From NCBI GenBank assembly GCA_947179155.2, contig OX359275.1:2924501-2988500 (forward strand): 64,000 nucleotides of DNA, written 5' to 3'. This DNA comes from Hedera helix. Taxonomy: Eukaryota; Streptophyta; Magnoliopsida; Apiales; Araliaceae. Below, piece by piece: positions 48,123 through 59,260 of this stretch (position 1 is the stretch's first letter; the number at the start of each line of letters is the position of its first letter). The translations under genes were made by a program, and so were the position numbers. Under the pieces are notes generated by a model. It was given only the letters and a program-made list of their open reading frames with translations, made no database searches and was not told the origin of the DNA.

Positions 48123-48525
48123 TCCTGAAGGCTTCAAGGTTCAACAGGCTATCCGGTTCAGGTTTAAAGCAACCAACAATGAGGCAGAATATAAAGCTAT
48201 CTTGGCAGGTCTGAGGTTGGCTCGTAGTTTAGAAGTGAAAAACTTAATAATTCTTAGTGATTCACAGTTGATGATCAAACAGATTCAAGGAGAGTACGAA
48301 ACTCGCGGAGATCAAATGACGAAATACCTGTCCGAAGTGAAGAATTTTCTACACTGTTTTGATTCATACTCGTTACAGAATATTGATCGAAATGACAATA
48401 CTGTGGTTGATGCTTTATCAAAGCTTACCACTACTCCGAGAGAGTCTTTGTTGGGGTTGGTATATGTAGAGGAGTTGATTAAACCCAGTATTGTGAGAAA
48501 AGAAGTCTGTTCCCTCAGGAGTTGA
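48123..48525 (+). pseudogene. Tat1 RNase H remnant, integrase missing
   Basis: PEGFKVQQAIRFRFKATNNEAEYKAILAGLRLA, then LSDSQLMIKQIQGEY, then VDALSKL is the plant-type RNase H domain that closes pol in Tat elements. The part between LEKCVYSLV (21066) and PEGF is absent, roughly 100 residues by family comparison. After ELIKPSIVRKEV the expected integrase is wholly missing; the frame runs a few codons into the end of the antisense region and stops at 48525. At least two deletions have therefore hit Tat1 here. Confidence 0.85.
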
Positions 48526-50718
48526 TTTGATAGCGTAATTCGGGGGTCCCAAGGCAAGCCTGTTCCCTCAGGATTTCGTTGGCGTTTTGTTGGCGTTGGA
48601 TGTCTGTGGTTAGTTGGGCATTCTGTTCTTTTAGTAGGGTAAGTTCTTCAGTTTGTTGCTGAGCTCTCTTTAACGTTTCGGAGTTCTCGATCCGAAGTCG
48701 GGAAATCTCCTCGGTCCTTTGGTTGCTTATATCAACTATGTCCTCGAATTGTTATTGATGATTTTCGTTGGAGGTTTTGAGGTTCAGGTTATCCTGGGTT
48801 AGCTGCTTATTCTTCTTCTTTAGAGCCTTGTATTTGGACTTCATCCTCTTCGCCCTTGTATCACTATTTCCCGGTCTCGATTCTCGACCAAGAAGACGGT
48901 TGAAAGTAGCCAAGGCCTGGAGAAAAAAAAATTAGAGTAGTGATCAAAACCATGAAAACTTTTAAAGTAATTTGAAAATAAAGTAAATCTTACTCGGCCT
49001 TGATGGATTGCGGTGGCGAAGATAAGCTCACGATCGGTGTAGTCGTGGAAGATTTTGTTATCGGCTCGAAAGTTGAAGCTGTTGTAAGCCGAGAAGGGGA
49101 GTTAATTGTCGGCATCGTTTGGGAAGAAGGTTGGGAAGGCTTGGGTTGAACTGGTGGTGGTACTCGGTTGTCGAGAGGGATGTTCAGCCGGGAAGGGGTC
49201 AATTTCAGGTAAGGGATCTTCCAGAGGTTCTGATTGGTCATCAATCGGTCGTTTACCGGCCGACTTACTGGTTTATCCTGGTGTTTGTTGCGGGGGTTGG
49301 TCCGGTGTTTTTTTCTTTATTCGGTTCGGGGTTTGTTTGTTTGGTTGGTTCAGGAGTTGGTGTTTTGGGTTGATCGGGCGTTTGGTGAGCCTTCCTCTGA
49401 GTGGATCTGGGTGGGTCTGTTTGAAATTAGGGTTTTGATTTTTTAGCCTTCATGTGTTTTCTAAGTTCCGATTTGGATATTTCGAAAACACTTCTCTTTT
49501 TGGATATTTTCGGGCCTTTTTCTTTTGGGGCCTCCGAGGAGGGATCGGCCGTGGCAGTTGAACGGCATGTCCCCGTTTGAGTGTCTAGAGGGTTGATTGA
49601 AGAGGAGGGGTTAATATTCGTGGCCTGGGGGATAGACTTTGTGAGGTGCAGGGCTTGTTTGGTTCCCTGGGCCAGAGGGTTTTCTCCCGAAGTTGCCGAG
49701 GAATGAGAGGTTCTCTGTCTTCGGATCAAGAGTTCGGCTGGAGGGTTGGATTCTTCCGAAGAGGTTGGAGTGGATATGAAGATGGGTCCCTCCTGGGATT
49801 GTCCTTGGGAGATCGGAAATTGACCCGCGATGTTCTCTTCTGAGCTACGGAAGAGCACTACTGCGCAGAAAATGGATAAAGATTAAGACAGGTAAATTAA
49901 AATGAAGTTAACATTTTCAGATGATTCAAGTACTTACTTCCGTGGTCGAAGAGCCAGTCGGGATTATTGAGAAGGTTGGTAGACCAGAGGGTGGTCGGCA
50001 TTGTGGACAGAAGCTTCTCGAGGTCGGCCTCTCGGACGTCCTCGATGTGGTCGAAGCCTAGAGATGATTTGCTCGGCTCCCCCCATGGTTGTAGTAGTAC
50101 AGTGTCGGTTCCTCGGAGGAAAAACCAGGACGAATGTCATCCTTTGTTGCTGGATGGAGTTGTCATCCAAACCTTTCAATTGGCATATCGAGTCAAAATC
50201 TTGAAACCCTTTTCTTTCGAATTGATAAGCTTGAAGTAGCTTAGAAATAAATCTAAGGCTGGTACTATATTCTGTTCTTTGCAGTGGGCAATAAAACAGA
50301 TTAGGTGGATGTAAGAGTTAGGGACTAATTGGGAGAACCCGATTACCATAAACCTAGAAATTCGGTAATGAAGGGGTGAAGGGGGAATCGGACGCCATGT
50401 TTAAGGGTCCAAGTAGGGACCCCTATCCAGCCTCCCTCGAATTGTCAGTACATTTTTTCATGAGATTTAGGGACTCGGAGTTCATATTGGAGAAGAATCT
50501 GGTAGTCTTGGCAGATTGAGTCAAGTTGAGTCAAGGTTATGGAGGAAGGAGTGTTTGCTGCCGGAGCATCCTTGTAGTTTTTAAGGATAGTGTTTTCTCT
50601 CTCTCTCTCGAACGAAGATGGCTGATTGTTTGGGGCTTGGGACGAAGAAGCATGACCTTAGGCTGTCATGGGTTTTGAAGAGATAGTAGTTATGGGAATT
50701 TTTTGTTTTTGAAGACAT
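48515..50718 (-). pseudogene. Tat1 antisense coding region with two probable introns
   Basis: Read on the minus strand from about ATG 50718: exon 1 (to 49938) has YELRVP near 50490, then GVRFPLHPFITEFLG near 50390, then AHCKEQNIVPALDLFLSYFKL and DVREADLEKLLSTMP. This resembles the domain often annotated as putative plant transposon protein. Intron 1 is 49861-49937 (GTAAGT...GCGCAG). Exon 2 (49860 to 48994) is Ser/Pro/Thr-rich and ends YTDRELIFATAIHQGR. Intron 2 is 48917-48993 (GTAAGA...CTCCAG). Exon 3 (48916-48515) is Lys-rich, then a Glu/Gln coiled coil. Several stops and frame changes show decay. Antisense genes in the 3' part are known from Tat elements such as Grande; the function is unknown to me. 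Confidence 0.65.
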
Positions 50719-50955
50719 AGAAGACAAAAAAGTCGAAAATTGCAGAAAGGGAGTTGTGCGTCAAAAAGGAGATTTCTGGGGTTTTTATTGATGAGGAAGG
50801 GACGCGCGAAGTTCAACAGACGACGATTTTTGGGGAACGTAATGGGGTAATGATGGTTGTGTGTCAGACGAAGATGTTAAGGACTGTTTGGGTGCGGCCA
50901 GTAACGAGGGAAATGAGGACGTTTGAATTACTCTCTTATTTAAAGCCTTTAAAGT

Positions 50956-50972
50956 AGGAGAGTGGGGGGCAA
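50956..50972 (+). other. Tat1 polypurine tract
   Basis: AGGAGAGTGGGGGGCAA lies directly before the 3' LTR. Confidence 0.75.
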
Positions 50973-51467
50973 TGTTGGGATTAGAATATTTGGACTAAGG
51001 TTTGGGCTAGTCTATGTTATTTTGTTGGACTGGGTTTTCATTTTAATACTTAGGTTCTTTTATGGGTCGGGTGAGGGAGCCTCATGGGAGTTGGGCTTAT
51101 TAACTGTTAGGCCATGCGCGGTTAGGGGCTCTTAGTCCTACACACTTTTCGATATTTGTACACTTATATAAATAGGAACTTGCATGGAAGTGGAGGGAGA
51201 TTTTATTATTGCTAGACCGACCTTACTTCTTTTTAGATTCAGAACCATCATTTTCCAGCAAATGGGCTCTCAATTGTACTTGAGAAAGATTAAAAATACG
51301 ATTATCCTACTAGTGGGATTATCCTTTTTCCCGTGGTTTTTTCCCTATTGGGTTTCCACTTAAATTCCTGTGTTCTTGTAATACTTTCTCCTGTTTTATT
51401 GGTGTTTGGCGTTGAATTTTTCTTGTTGTTTCGTGATTTCAACGAGTCATAAAATTTAGCCCTAACA
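50973..51467 (+). repeat. Tat1 3' LTR
   Basis: The length is 495 bp, equal to the 5' LTR, with about a dozen substitutions noticed. It ends CCCTAACA at the GTTAG duplication. Confidence 0.9.
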
Positions 51468-51472
51468 GTTAG

Positions 51473-53500
51473 TTAATGAAGTTTTTGCTGCGATGAAGAA
51501 AAATAAGAAGAGTCCACGGATAGTGTTAAAGCTAGACTTTGATAAAGCTTATGATAATGTGGATTGGTCTCTCTTGCTCAATGTTATGGAGGAAATAGGA
51601 TTTCCACAAAAATTCAAAAGTTGGATAAGAGAATGTTTATATTTAGCCAGAACATCTATTTTGGTTAATGGATCTCATACAAAAGAATTTCATGTTTTTA
51701 GTGGGCTTAGACAAGGGGATCCATTATCCCTTATTCTATTTTTAATCATAAAAGAAGTGTTGCATAGGATGACTGTGAGAAGTATGGAGGTGGGGAGAAT
51801 TATAGGAGTTTCAAAATTTTCAGATGATACCATCTTAATTGAGGAAGGGAGCATGAAGTAAGTAATTAATTTTAAGGTGCTATTATGGAATTTTCAACAA
51901 ACATCTGGATTGAAGATTAATGAGAATAAATGTATGTTATATACCTTTTGAGTTAGTGATCAGGAAAGAAAACAAATGGCTTCATTTCTTGGGTGTGAAG
52001 AAGGTAAGTTGCCTCTTATTTATTTGGGGATTCCTATTGGCAGTAATCCAAGGAGGATGGCAACTTGGGAACCTATTTTGGATAAGTTCATATCTAAGTT
52101 GAGAAGCTAGAAAGGAAAATATTTGTCAATGGGGGGCATGATTGTTTTAATAAACTCTGTACTTTCTAGTTTACCATTACATTACATGGCTTTTTTTAAG
52201 ACTCCTTCTACATTTATCAAACAACTTGAAATCTATAGGAGGGACTTTATGTGGAGTGGCATTATTAAAGGGGGGAAGATGGCAAACGTAAGTTGTAAGA
52301 ATGTATGCAAAAGTACAGAAAGAGGGGGGCTTGATATTGTTTCTTTAAAATCAAAGAATTGTGCTCTGTTAGAAAAATTATGGTGGAAGTTCTATGCAAA
52401 TTATGGGAATTTATGGAGAATGGTGGTTTCTGTAAAATACAATTGGAAGGAATATGGTGACCTAAATGATATGTTTGCAGTGAATCAAAATAAATATTTC
52501 TAATGGGTGTGGAAAGATGTTTTAAGTGTGTGTAATGTAGAAATTAAAAGATGGAGGAAGTAATTGATGGTCAGAAATGGGAATGGGAAACAAATCAGAT
52601 TTTGGCTGGATAAATGGTGCAAGAATGAAATATTGAGTTCTAAATTTAAGAAGATTTTCTATTTAGCACGGAACAAAAAAACTAATATGGCTGATTAATG
52701 GAAGGGGTTTATTGATGAGAAAATGGAATGGAATATAAGTGTTAAGAGAGATCATAGAGAATGGGAAATGGAGCAACTGAAAGACCTAAAATAATTTATC
52801 GGGCATGTTGTTTTACAGGAGGAGATAGATGACAGATTATTGTGGAAATGAGATGAAAAATGTTCATTTTCAGTGAACAAAAGTATACAGATTTTGGAGC
52901 AGGGGGCAGATGAAGTATGTTTAGAGATATGATGCAGAGTATGGATTAAAGGGATACCTTCTGCAGTGCAAGTGTTCTTATGATTAGTCTGCTATAATGC
53001 ATTACCAGTGAGAGATGATTTGTTCAATCGAAGATTATTAGAGGAGCAATTTAATGTGTGTTGTTGGTGTCATTGTAGAGGTGAAAACATTGATCATGTT
53101 CTGCTACAATGCTATTGGGCTTGGCTAGTTTGGTTTTATATGCTCAAATATGTGAGAATTTCATGGGTACATTCTAATTCATTAGTTTCAACTCTTGGAC
53201 AATAGAGGTGTTATAATAAAATTATTTGCAGAAAACTGAATATTTTATAAGCTGTAATTGTTTGGAATATATGGCTAGGAATAAATCAATGTTTGAAGGT
53301 GAGTATGTATGTTGGAGGGTAAGTGCAACTAAATGGTGGGTTGCAATAGATTGTTAACTTCGAGTTTTTGGGAGATATGACTTCTTATTTTTTAAAGTCT
53401 GTTGAGTTAGCAGCATTGGAGTAGCAAAAGGTAAGGATTATACAGCTAATGGGGGTAAGCTTTTATGAGACAGGCATTGTAGCAAAATAGCATAATGCAG
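51473..53500 (+). pseudogene. LINE-beta RT core and zf-RVT tail (broken)
   Basis: This continues the RT: VNEVFAAMKKNKK, then VLKLDFDKAYDNVDW, then GLRQGDPLSLILF, then the catalytic FSDDTILI near 51815 (usual form FADD). LGIPIGSNPR follows near 52030, then PLHYMAFF, then the zinc-finger-RVT tail with CCWCHCRGENIDHVLLQC near 53055-53110. The two Asp of the active site remain. Stops at about 51859, 52110, 52501, 52696, 52791 and later break the frame. From 53210 on only fragments of frame are visible. Confidence 0.85.
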
Positions 53501-54381
53501 AAAATATTGAAAGAAGTACAGTAGCAGCAAAGGAAGTAGAAAGAAGTTAAAGAGTCTACTATTTAGTTATAGCTACAGTAGAATAGCTTTGATGCAGCAG
53601 AGGTAATGAGCGAATAGAGACTTTTTTCTTGCTGCAATAGAGACACCTCACTGTTTTCCTTACTGAAGAGGTAATAAACCTCCTAAGATTATACTTTGTT
53701 CCTTTACAATGGTGTCAAGAGAATTAGTTTTTATTGTGTAATACTTGTGATACTTACAGTTTATCCTCTATACTTTGTATTTTCATATTTCATTATCTAT
53801 TTTTTATAAATTTAAAATTTATTTCAACAATATATTATATTTTTGCCTTATAAAAGTAGTTTGATTATGAGATGGATGTGCGATCTATACATCTTCATCG
53901 TATTATCTTTTGGCTACAATAAGTATCATACTTTCATTTGTTTAAAGTTGGCTCAAATTGACCACCCCTTAGCCCTGCACTTCTAAGTTTTTCTGTTATT
54001 TTTTTTTTTAAAATTAAACGTCTCATAATAAATATCTTAATTTTACTCGTCAAATAAACTTCATTATAAACCCAATGAAGAAATGAACTAAATTAAATCG
54101 GTAATCATGCAACTCCTACTAATTACAATAGTATATAGTTTCAATTTGGACCGTATCAAGCCAGCTTGATCCACTAATAGGGAAATAATAGAGAACGTTA
54201 TAATATTAGAACATAATATTAATAATACAGTGACTCTTCGTACGCATTTGTCTCTTTTACACATTAAAAATATGCGTGTCAAAAGTATATGGGTATTATT
54301 TTATAATAAAATGATATAAATATTTTTGGCAGAGTAAAATAAAAACATTTCCAACTTACTCAAGCTAAAATAATATTTCAT

Positions 54382-54430
<49 letters not shown>

Positions 54431-54755
54431 ACAAATTTTAAAGATGGATATAAAAGATGAATAATTTGTATGTGTGTCTAATAGTGTCATATTACCTATG
54501 ACAAACAATAGATAAATTTTTGTAAAGTCCTATTATATATTATAAAAAAAATTATGTATATATAATTATTAAATTAATTTAATATATTAACTATAATTAT
54601 TTATATAATTTATAATAAAAAAACTATCGACATATTAATTCGTAAAATATATTATTTTTTATTTTTATAATAAACGCTAAAGGATCACCTCATCATCCAT
54701 TTCTCGTACCCTTTAATAGAAAACGTAAAGGAGAGAGCCATCCGATTGAGAAAAT
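53501..54755. other. Non-coding spacer with (TA)n
   Basis: AT-rich sequence between LINE-beta and the RCC1-type gene, with a TA run at about 54385-54424. The first 200 bp may be LINE-beta 3' untranslated sequence. I see nothing else. Confidence 0.6.
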
Positions 54756-54763
54756 AAAGCTAA

Positions 54764-54771
54764 ATATATAT
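54764..54771 (+). promoter_or_regulatory. Possible TATA box of the RCC1-repeat gene
   Basis: ATATATAT is followed about 45 bp later by CT-rich leader-like sequence (TTCTCTCTCTGTTTTCTCG). Position and composition are typical of plant promoters, but the transcription start is not proven. Confidence 0.3.
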
Positions 54772-55796
54772 CATCATTGTTATTCAGTCCCTTCTTCCGA
54801 TAAAGAATGAACATGCTTCTCTCTCTGTTTTCTCGTCAACAACCCATTTCTTAATTCCCTCAATCAATTATCTAACTTCTCAATAAAGAATTACTTGATA
54901 ATCCATCCGATAAGAATACCCATTTCTATATCTTTCAGATTTAAAGAATTTAGCCGCAATTATTGAAGATTTCATATGGTTTTTGAGGAATCTTGGGTTT
55001 CTGTAGCATGTAATCCTTGTTTCTAAAAAATTGTCATTCGATCCATAACGATCATAATGTACAGATTCTACAGTTACCCATATGTTATTATGTCGCGTTG
55101 TTGACAGTTTTCTTTTAATTTTACTGAACTCTTTGGTTGCGTGATAAATTGAGCTTGTTCGGTGGATAATCTGACGGTGCTTGGACTTTGGTGATATAAA
55201 GATCAGATTTTTATGGTCAATTTTCATTTGAGAATTTGTCAAATATCTCTGATTTTGGCTTGCTTCCGATTTTTCTTTTTCTTTTTTGTTTAGCTTGATC
55301 AATTTGAATTTCGTTGTGATGTATTAATTGCTCACGGAAATAGAAAGTAACTTTTGGTGTGAAAATTCTTTTCTTTGATGGGTTTCTTTTTGAGTTTGGA
55401 TACCCTTCCCTTAGGATTAGTATTCTTCGTGGCACAGTTTTCTTTGGTTCTGGTTGTATTTGGTTTCCTTGTTTGATCACAACTTTCTGGTTACGTGAGC
55501 TGGGTTCCTCCTTCCTTCCAGCCTTGTGTATCTGTTTGTTCTGATTAGCATAATTTGGTATCATCGGATTGCAAAGTTCTCTTGTTGATGTTTATTTTCT
55601 TTAATATAATTGATTCTCAACGCATTTAGATAGTCAGTCCAAAACACTTTATGATGCTGTTGGGCAATTAATTCTATCGATTTAATGCATCTGGCTTGGC
55701 GTTTACCATTATTCTTTGCTTAGTGAAATAATTAGGTTTACTTTCATTTAGTTTTACCACACATTGTGTTATAATGGTAGTTTGTTATGTTTGTAG

Positions 55797-55835
55797 GTTT
55801 GATATTCCAAAGTATATGTTCGGCAATAACTCAAG
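55797..55835 (+). other. Possible 5' leader exon of the RCC1-repeat gene
   Basis: A 39-bp stretch is bounded by TTTGTAG before it and GTACAT after it, which fit splice acceptor and donor sites. An ATG at 55816 would open a tiny frame ending TAA at 56003-56005, 9 bp before the main ATG. This is inference from splice-like signals only. Confidence 0.35.
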
Positions 55836-55998
55836 GTACATACTTTCTCTGGATTGTCACTAGTTTTGGTTTAAGAAGAAAGGAGGAAGTTCAATCATTA
55901 ATTGAGTAGTAGACGAATGTAAAATATTTGTAATATTTTCACGTTTTATGATTCCCAGCTGCTAGATCTTTCTCCTCTGACAATTTTGGGCACTGCAG

Positions 55999-58664
55999 AC
56001 TTTAAGCAGTGCCCATGGACTCCTCTACGAGTGGAACTGAAACTATTCAATATCAAAACATTCCTGACCAACCGATCACTGCACTGGTCACTTCTTCCCC
56101 ACCACCATTTCAACGACAACAACGTCATTGCTTTGGGGATGCAACTCCTGGAGAGTTCCCGCTATCTGCCAATCCCTCCATTGTTCTTCATGTCCTTACT
56201 GGCTGTAATTTGGATCCCCAAGATCTTGCCAAGCTAGAGGCAAGAGTCCTTTTTTCTTTTTGAGCAAGTGATGGATCTCTTTTTGACGTGAGAGTTGATA
56301 ATGCTGCTGATTGGAATTTAATGTTGTGTTGCAGGCAACATGTTCCTTCTTCAGGCAGCCTGCAGACTTTGCCCCTGATCATGAGCTGTCCTTAGCGGAG
56401 CTCGCAGCTCTGGACATGTGCCATAAGAGAGCAATATTTAAACCAATGACAAGAGATGAGCGTCAGGAATTGAAACGAAAATGTGGGGGCTCCTGGAAAC
56501 TGGTTCTGAGGTTCTTCTTGGCTGGAGAAGCATGTTCTAGGAGAGAGAGATCACAAGCAATAGCAGGGCCAGGTCACAGTATTGCTGTGACTTCGAAAGG
56601 AGCTGTTTACTCATTTGGTTCTAATAGCTCAGGACAGCTTGGACATGGTACCATGGAAGAGGATTGGAGGCCTCGCCAAATCAGGTTTATACTTTTCTCT
56701 ATTGTAATAATGAGTATCCTGAATTAAAGAAAAATGGGAGAAGAGAAGGTTGAGTTGAGAGAAAGTCTAATAGAAGTCATTATGTTGCAGCTCTCTTCAA
56801 GGCATTCGTATAATTCAAGCGGCTGCTGGGGCTGGAAGGACAATGTTGATTAGCGATGCAGGTCAGGTCTTTGCAGTTGGAAAAGATTCATTTGGGGAAG
56901 CTGAGTATGGGGTTCAAGGAAGTAAACTAGTAACTACCCCACAGCTTGTTAAATCTCTGAAAAATATATTCGTGGTGCAAGCTGCAATTGGAAATTTCTT
57001 CACCGCCGTATTATCAAGAGAAGGAAGGGTTTATACATTTTCTTGGGGGAATGAAAGCAAACTTGGTCACCAAACAGAGCCAAATGATCTGGAGCCCCAT
57101 CCTTTGTTGGGGGCACTAGAGAATATACCGGTGGTACAGATTGCAGCTGGATACTGCTATCTTCTTGCTTTGGCTTGTCAACCTAGTGGCAGGTGAGTTC
57201 CCTCTTAATTTCTTTAGATTATCATTGTTGCAACTTTGAGAAAAGTATCTAATCCTTGGTGATGTTCTCAGTCGATGTGCGGAACTTTGTCCTTATCTGA
57301 TATTTAAAGAGTGCATATAAATTAGGTATCAGAAATGATGCGTTGTAAAGCATTTGGAAATTATGTAATGTCTCATTCACACATGCACAAAAAAGGATTT
57401 ATCATTTTCTTTCTATTACTTGTAATATGTCTTTTAAACAGTAGACTGCTTATACACTGTCAAAGCTGACCATTTGATAATTTCGCATTAATTATACTGA
57501 ATTTATAGGTTTGTCCCATCTCTGAAGGATCCTCATGATGATTGGTGATACATTTCCATGTTATGTACTTTTATTAAGGCTTAGAATAGATAAGGAATGT
57601 GTAAAAGAATCCATCTTGCTGCAACTTTTTTTCAAATGGTTACTCAGATATTCTTCTCTCCTTTTGGTAACATATCAGGTCTGTATATTCTGTTGGTTGC
57701 GGCTTGGGTGGGAAACTTGGACATGGAACTAGAACGGATGAGAAGTTTCCGAGGTTAATTGAACAGTTCCAGACTCTGAACCTTCAGCCTGTTGTGGTTG
57801 CAGCTGGTGCTTGGCATGCTGCAGTAGTTGGCAGTGATGGAAGGGTTTGCACGTGGGGCTGGGGGCGTTATGGGTGCTTGGGTCATGGAAACGAAGATTG
57901 TGAATCAGTCCCTAAGGTGGTTGAAGCATTAAGTGATGTTAAAGCTGTTCATGTTGCCACAGGGGATTATACGACCTTTGTAGTTTCTGATGATGGCAAT
58001 GTATACTCTTTTGGATGTGGGGAATCATCCAGTCTTGGACATAATACCGCAGCAGCTGATGGACAGGTTTTGCCTTTTTTTATGTTTCATTTATGTTATT
58101 GTATGAACTCACTTCGACGCCAATGTTTGGCGCATCAGTAAACTGTTATTGCCAATGCCTATTTCTATCTCTCGTCCTACCCTCCTGAAACCTCAAGACC
58201 AACCTTGAGAAATGGGGTTCTCTCATTGAACTTGGGATTAATGGCTTTAATATAAGCTGCTGCCTAGTTCCCGAAGTTAACAAACCTGTCTTGAACTCTA
58301 GTCTATAAGTCACTCTGTGGTGTTAAGCTTTTATATCATTATTTGACTATTGTCATTTCTGTGATATACCCTCGTCGGTCTACTGGGTAAACTGATATGT
58401 TTTGGATGTGTTGTTTCTCAGGAAAACAGGCATACTAATGTGCTGAGCCCAGAGATAGTAACATCACTTAGGCAGGTGAATGAGAAGGTGGTGCAGATTA
58501 GCCTCACCAATTCGATATACTGGAATGCTCATACCTTTGCTCTCACCGAATCTGGTAAGCTATATGCATTTGGCGCTGGTGACAAAGGACAGCTGGGTGT
58601 TGAACTTGTTGCCAACCAAACTGAAAGGCCAAATCCCGAGCAAGTTGACGTTGATCTTAGTTAA
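55999..58664 (+). CDS. RCC1-repeat protein with F-box-like N-terminus, 535 aa
   Basis: Coding exons: 56015-56239, 56335-56684, 56791-57192, 57679-58066 and 58422-58664, 1608 nt with stop. ATG 56015 follows a splice acceptor at 55997-55998 and opens MDSSTSGTETIQYQN. Residues about 50-80 (NPSIVLHVLTGCNLDPQDLAKLEATCSFF) look F-box-like. From residue about 154 the chain is RCC1 repeats: GHSIAVTSKGAVYSFGSN-type blades, GWGRYGCLGHG, FGCGESSSLGHN and FGAGDKGQLG, which should form a beta-propeller. I recall a close Arabidopsis relative annotated as an RCC1-family protein (At3g26100), from memory. RCC1 propellers serve as Ran exchange factors or protein scaffolds; the exact role here is not shown. The frame is intact and splice sites are good, so it is probably live. 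Intron 1 is GC-AG. Confidence 0.9.
56240..56334 (+). other. Non-canonical GC-AG intron in the RCC1-repeat gene
   Basis: The donor is GAG|GCAAGA and the acceptor TTGCAG|GCAACA, giving the expected LEATCSFF join in phase 0. The nearby GT donor at 56246 is weaker (GTCCTT) and would add two residues. Confidence 0.7.
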
Positions 58665-59260
58665 AATCACGAGTTCAGCTGCTCTCACTCACTGCTAATT
58701 CCATCTCCTAATTTATCATCATACTCATCATGCTTTGTGTTTAGTGTTTATATCCTCCCATGTTTATTTCTGTACATAGAAACAAACAATTGTGAAGAAT
58801 GTAGCTAGGTAGCAGGGGCCTAGGCAAATGCTGCAAAATTATTCTTTCAAAAAGTTCTTAGCGCTCTAGGCCTGAAGAAGTAAATAGTAAATACATTTGT
58901 TTCATTGTTCATTTTATTACTTTCGTCTGTATGGTTGGTCTCATCCATATAGTCTACTCTGCAAGTTGGTCATCACAGGAAGAAAAAAAAATTAACAATA
59001 TAGAAAGAAAGAGAGATGTGCCCAAGTAACCTTCTCTGAAGAAATAGCAATAATCTTTTAACTCTATTAGAATGTAACATGTTTTTGACTTATTATATAT
59101 ATAGTTGTAGGTTATGGTTCAATTTTATTTTATTGACTTGTACAGTGGAAGTTTGAATTTGTGAAGTTATGTTAGGCTATCTACTCATTCATTGTCGTTC
59201 CCAGAAGAAGGTTGTGCCACAACTACAAAAATAGGACTACATAGAAAATATATATATACG
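58665..59260. other. 3' untranslated region and spacer
   Basis: The 3' UTR probably runs to about 58900, where T-rich sequence follows. I found no exact AATAAA and no other gene. Confidence 0.5.

Larger units (their letters stand above)
16573..51467 (+). mobile_element. Tat1: Tat-lineage Ty3/gypsy element carrying TekA, TekB and TekC
   Basis: LTRs of 495 bp each (16573-17067 and 50973-51467) start TGTTGGG and end TAACA. The TSD GTTAG is perfect (16568-16572 and 51468-51472). Its own DNA is about 7.8 kb: 16573-21066 plus 48123-51467. The order is LTR, gag, protease, RT, a broken RNase H, no integrase, a 2.2-kb antisense coding region, polypurine tract, LTR. Short LTRs, a CHHC-type gag finger, the DNGSS protease motif and the antisense 3' region fit the Tat group. 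Stops and frameshifts show it is dead. Confidence 0.9.
15717..53500 (+). mobile_element. LINE-beta: 5'-truncated LINE, outermost layer of the nest
   Basis: This second, distinct plant LINE occupies 15717-16572 and 51473 to about 53500; everything between is Tat1 and its nested passengers. The two halves join in frame at the GTTAG duplication, just after the RT finger motifs. No endonuclease domain lies upstream of 15717, so the copy is 5'-truncated, which is common for LINEs. Several stops occur in both halves. The 3' limit is approximate, because no clear poly-A tail or duplication was found. Confidence 0.8.

Noticed and set aside
49106..49446. Overlapping + strand frames rich in Trp, Gly and Val
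   Set aside because: They are shadows of the antisense Tat1 coding region.
54880..55564. Minus-strand Lys-rich frames upstream of the RCC1-type gene
   Set aside because: They arise from T-rich leader and intron sequence of the + strand gene.
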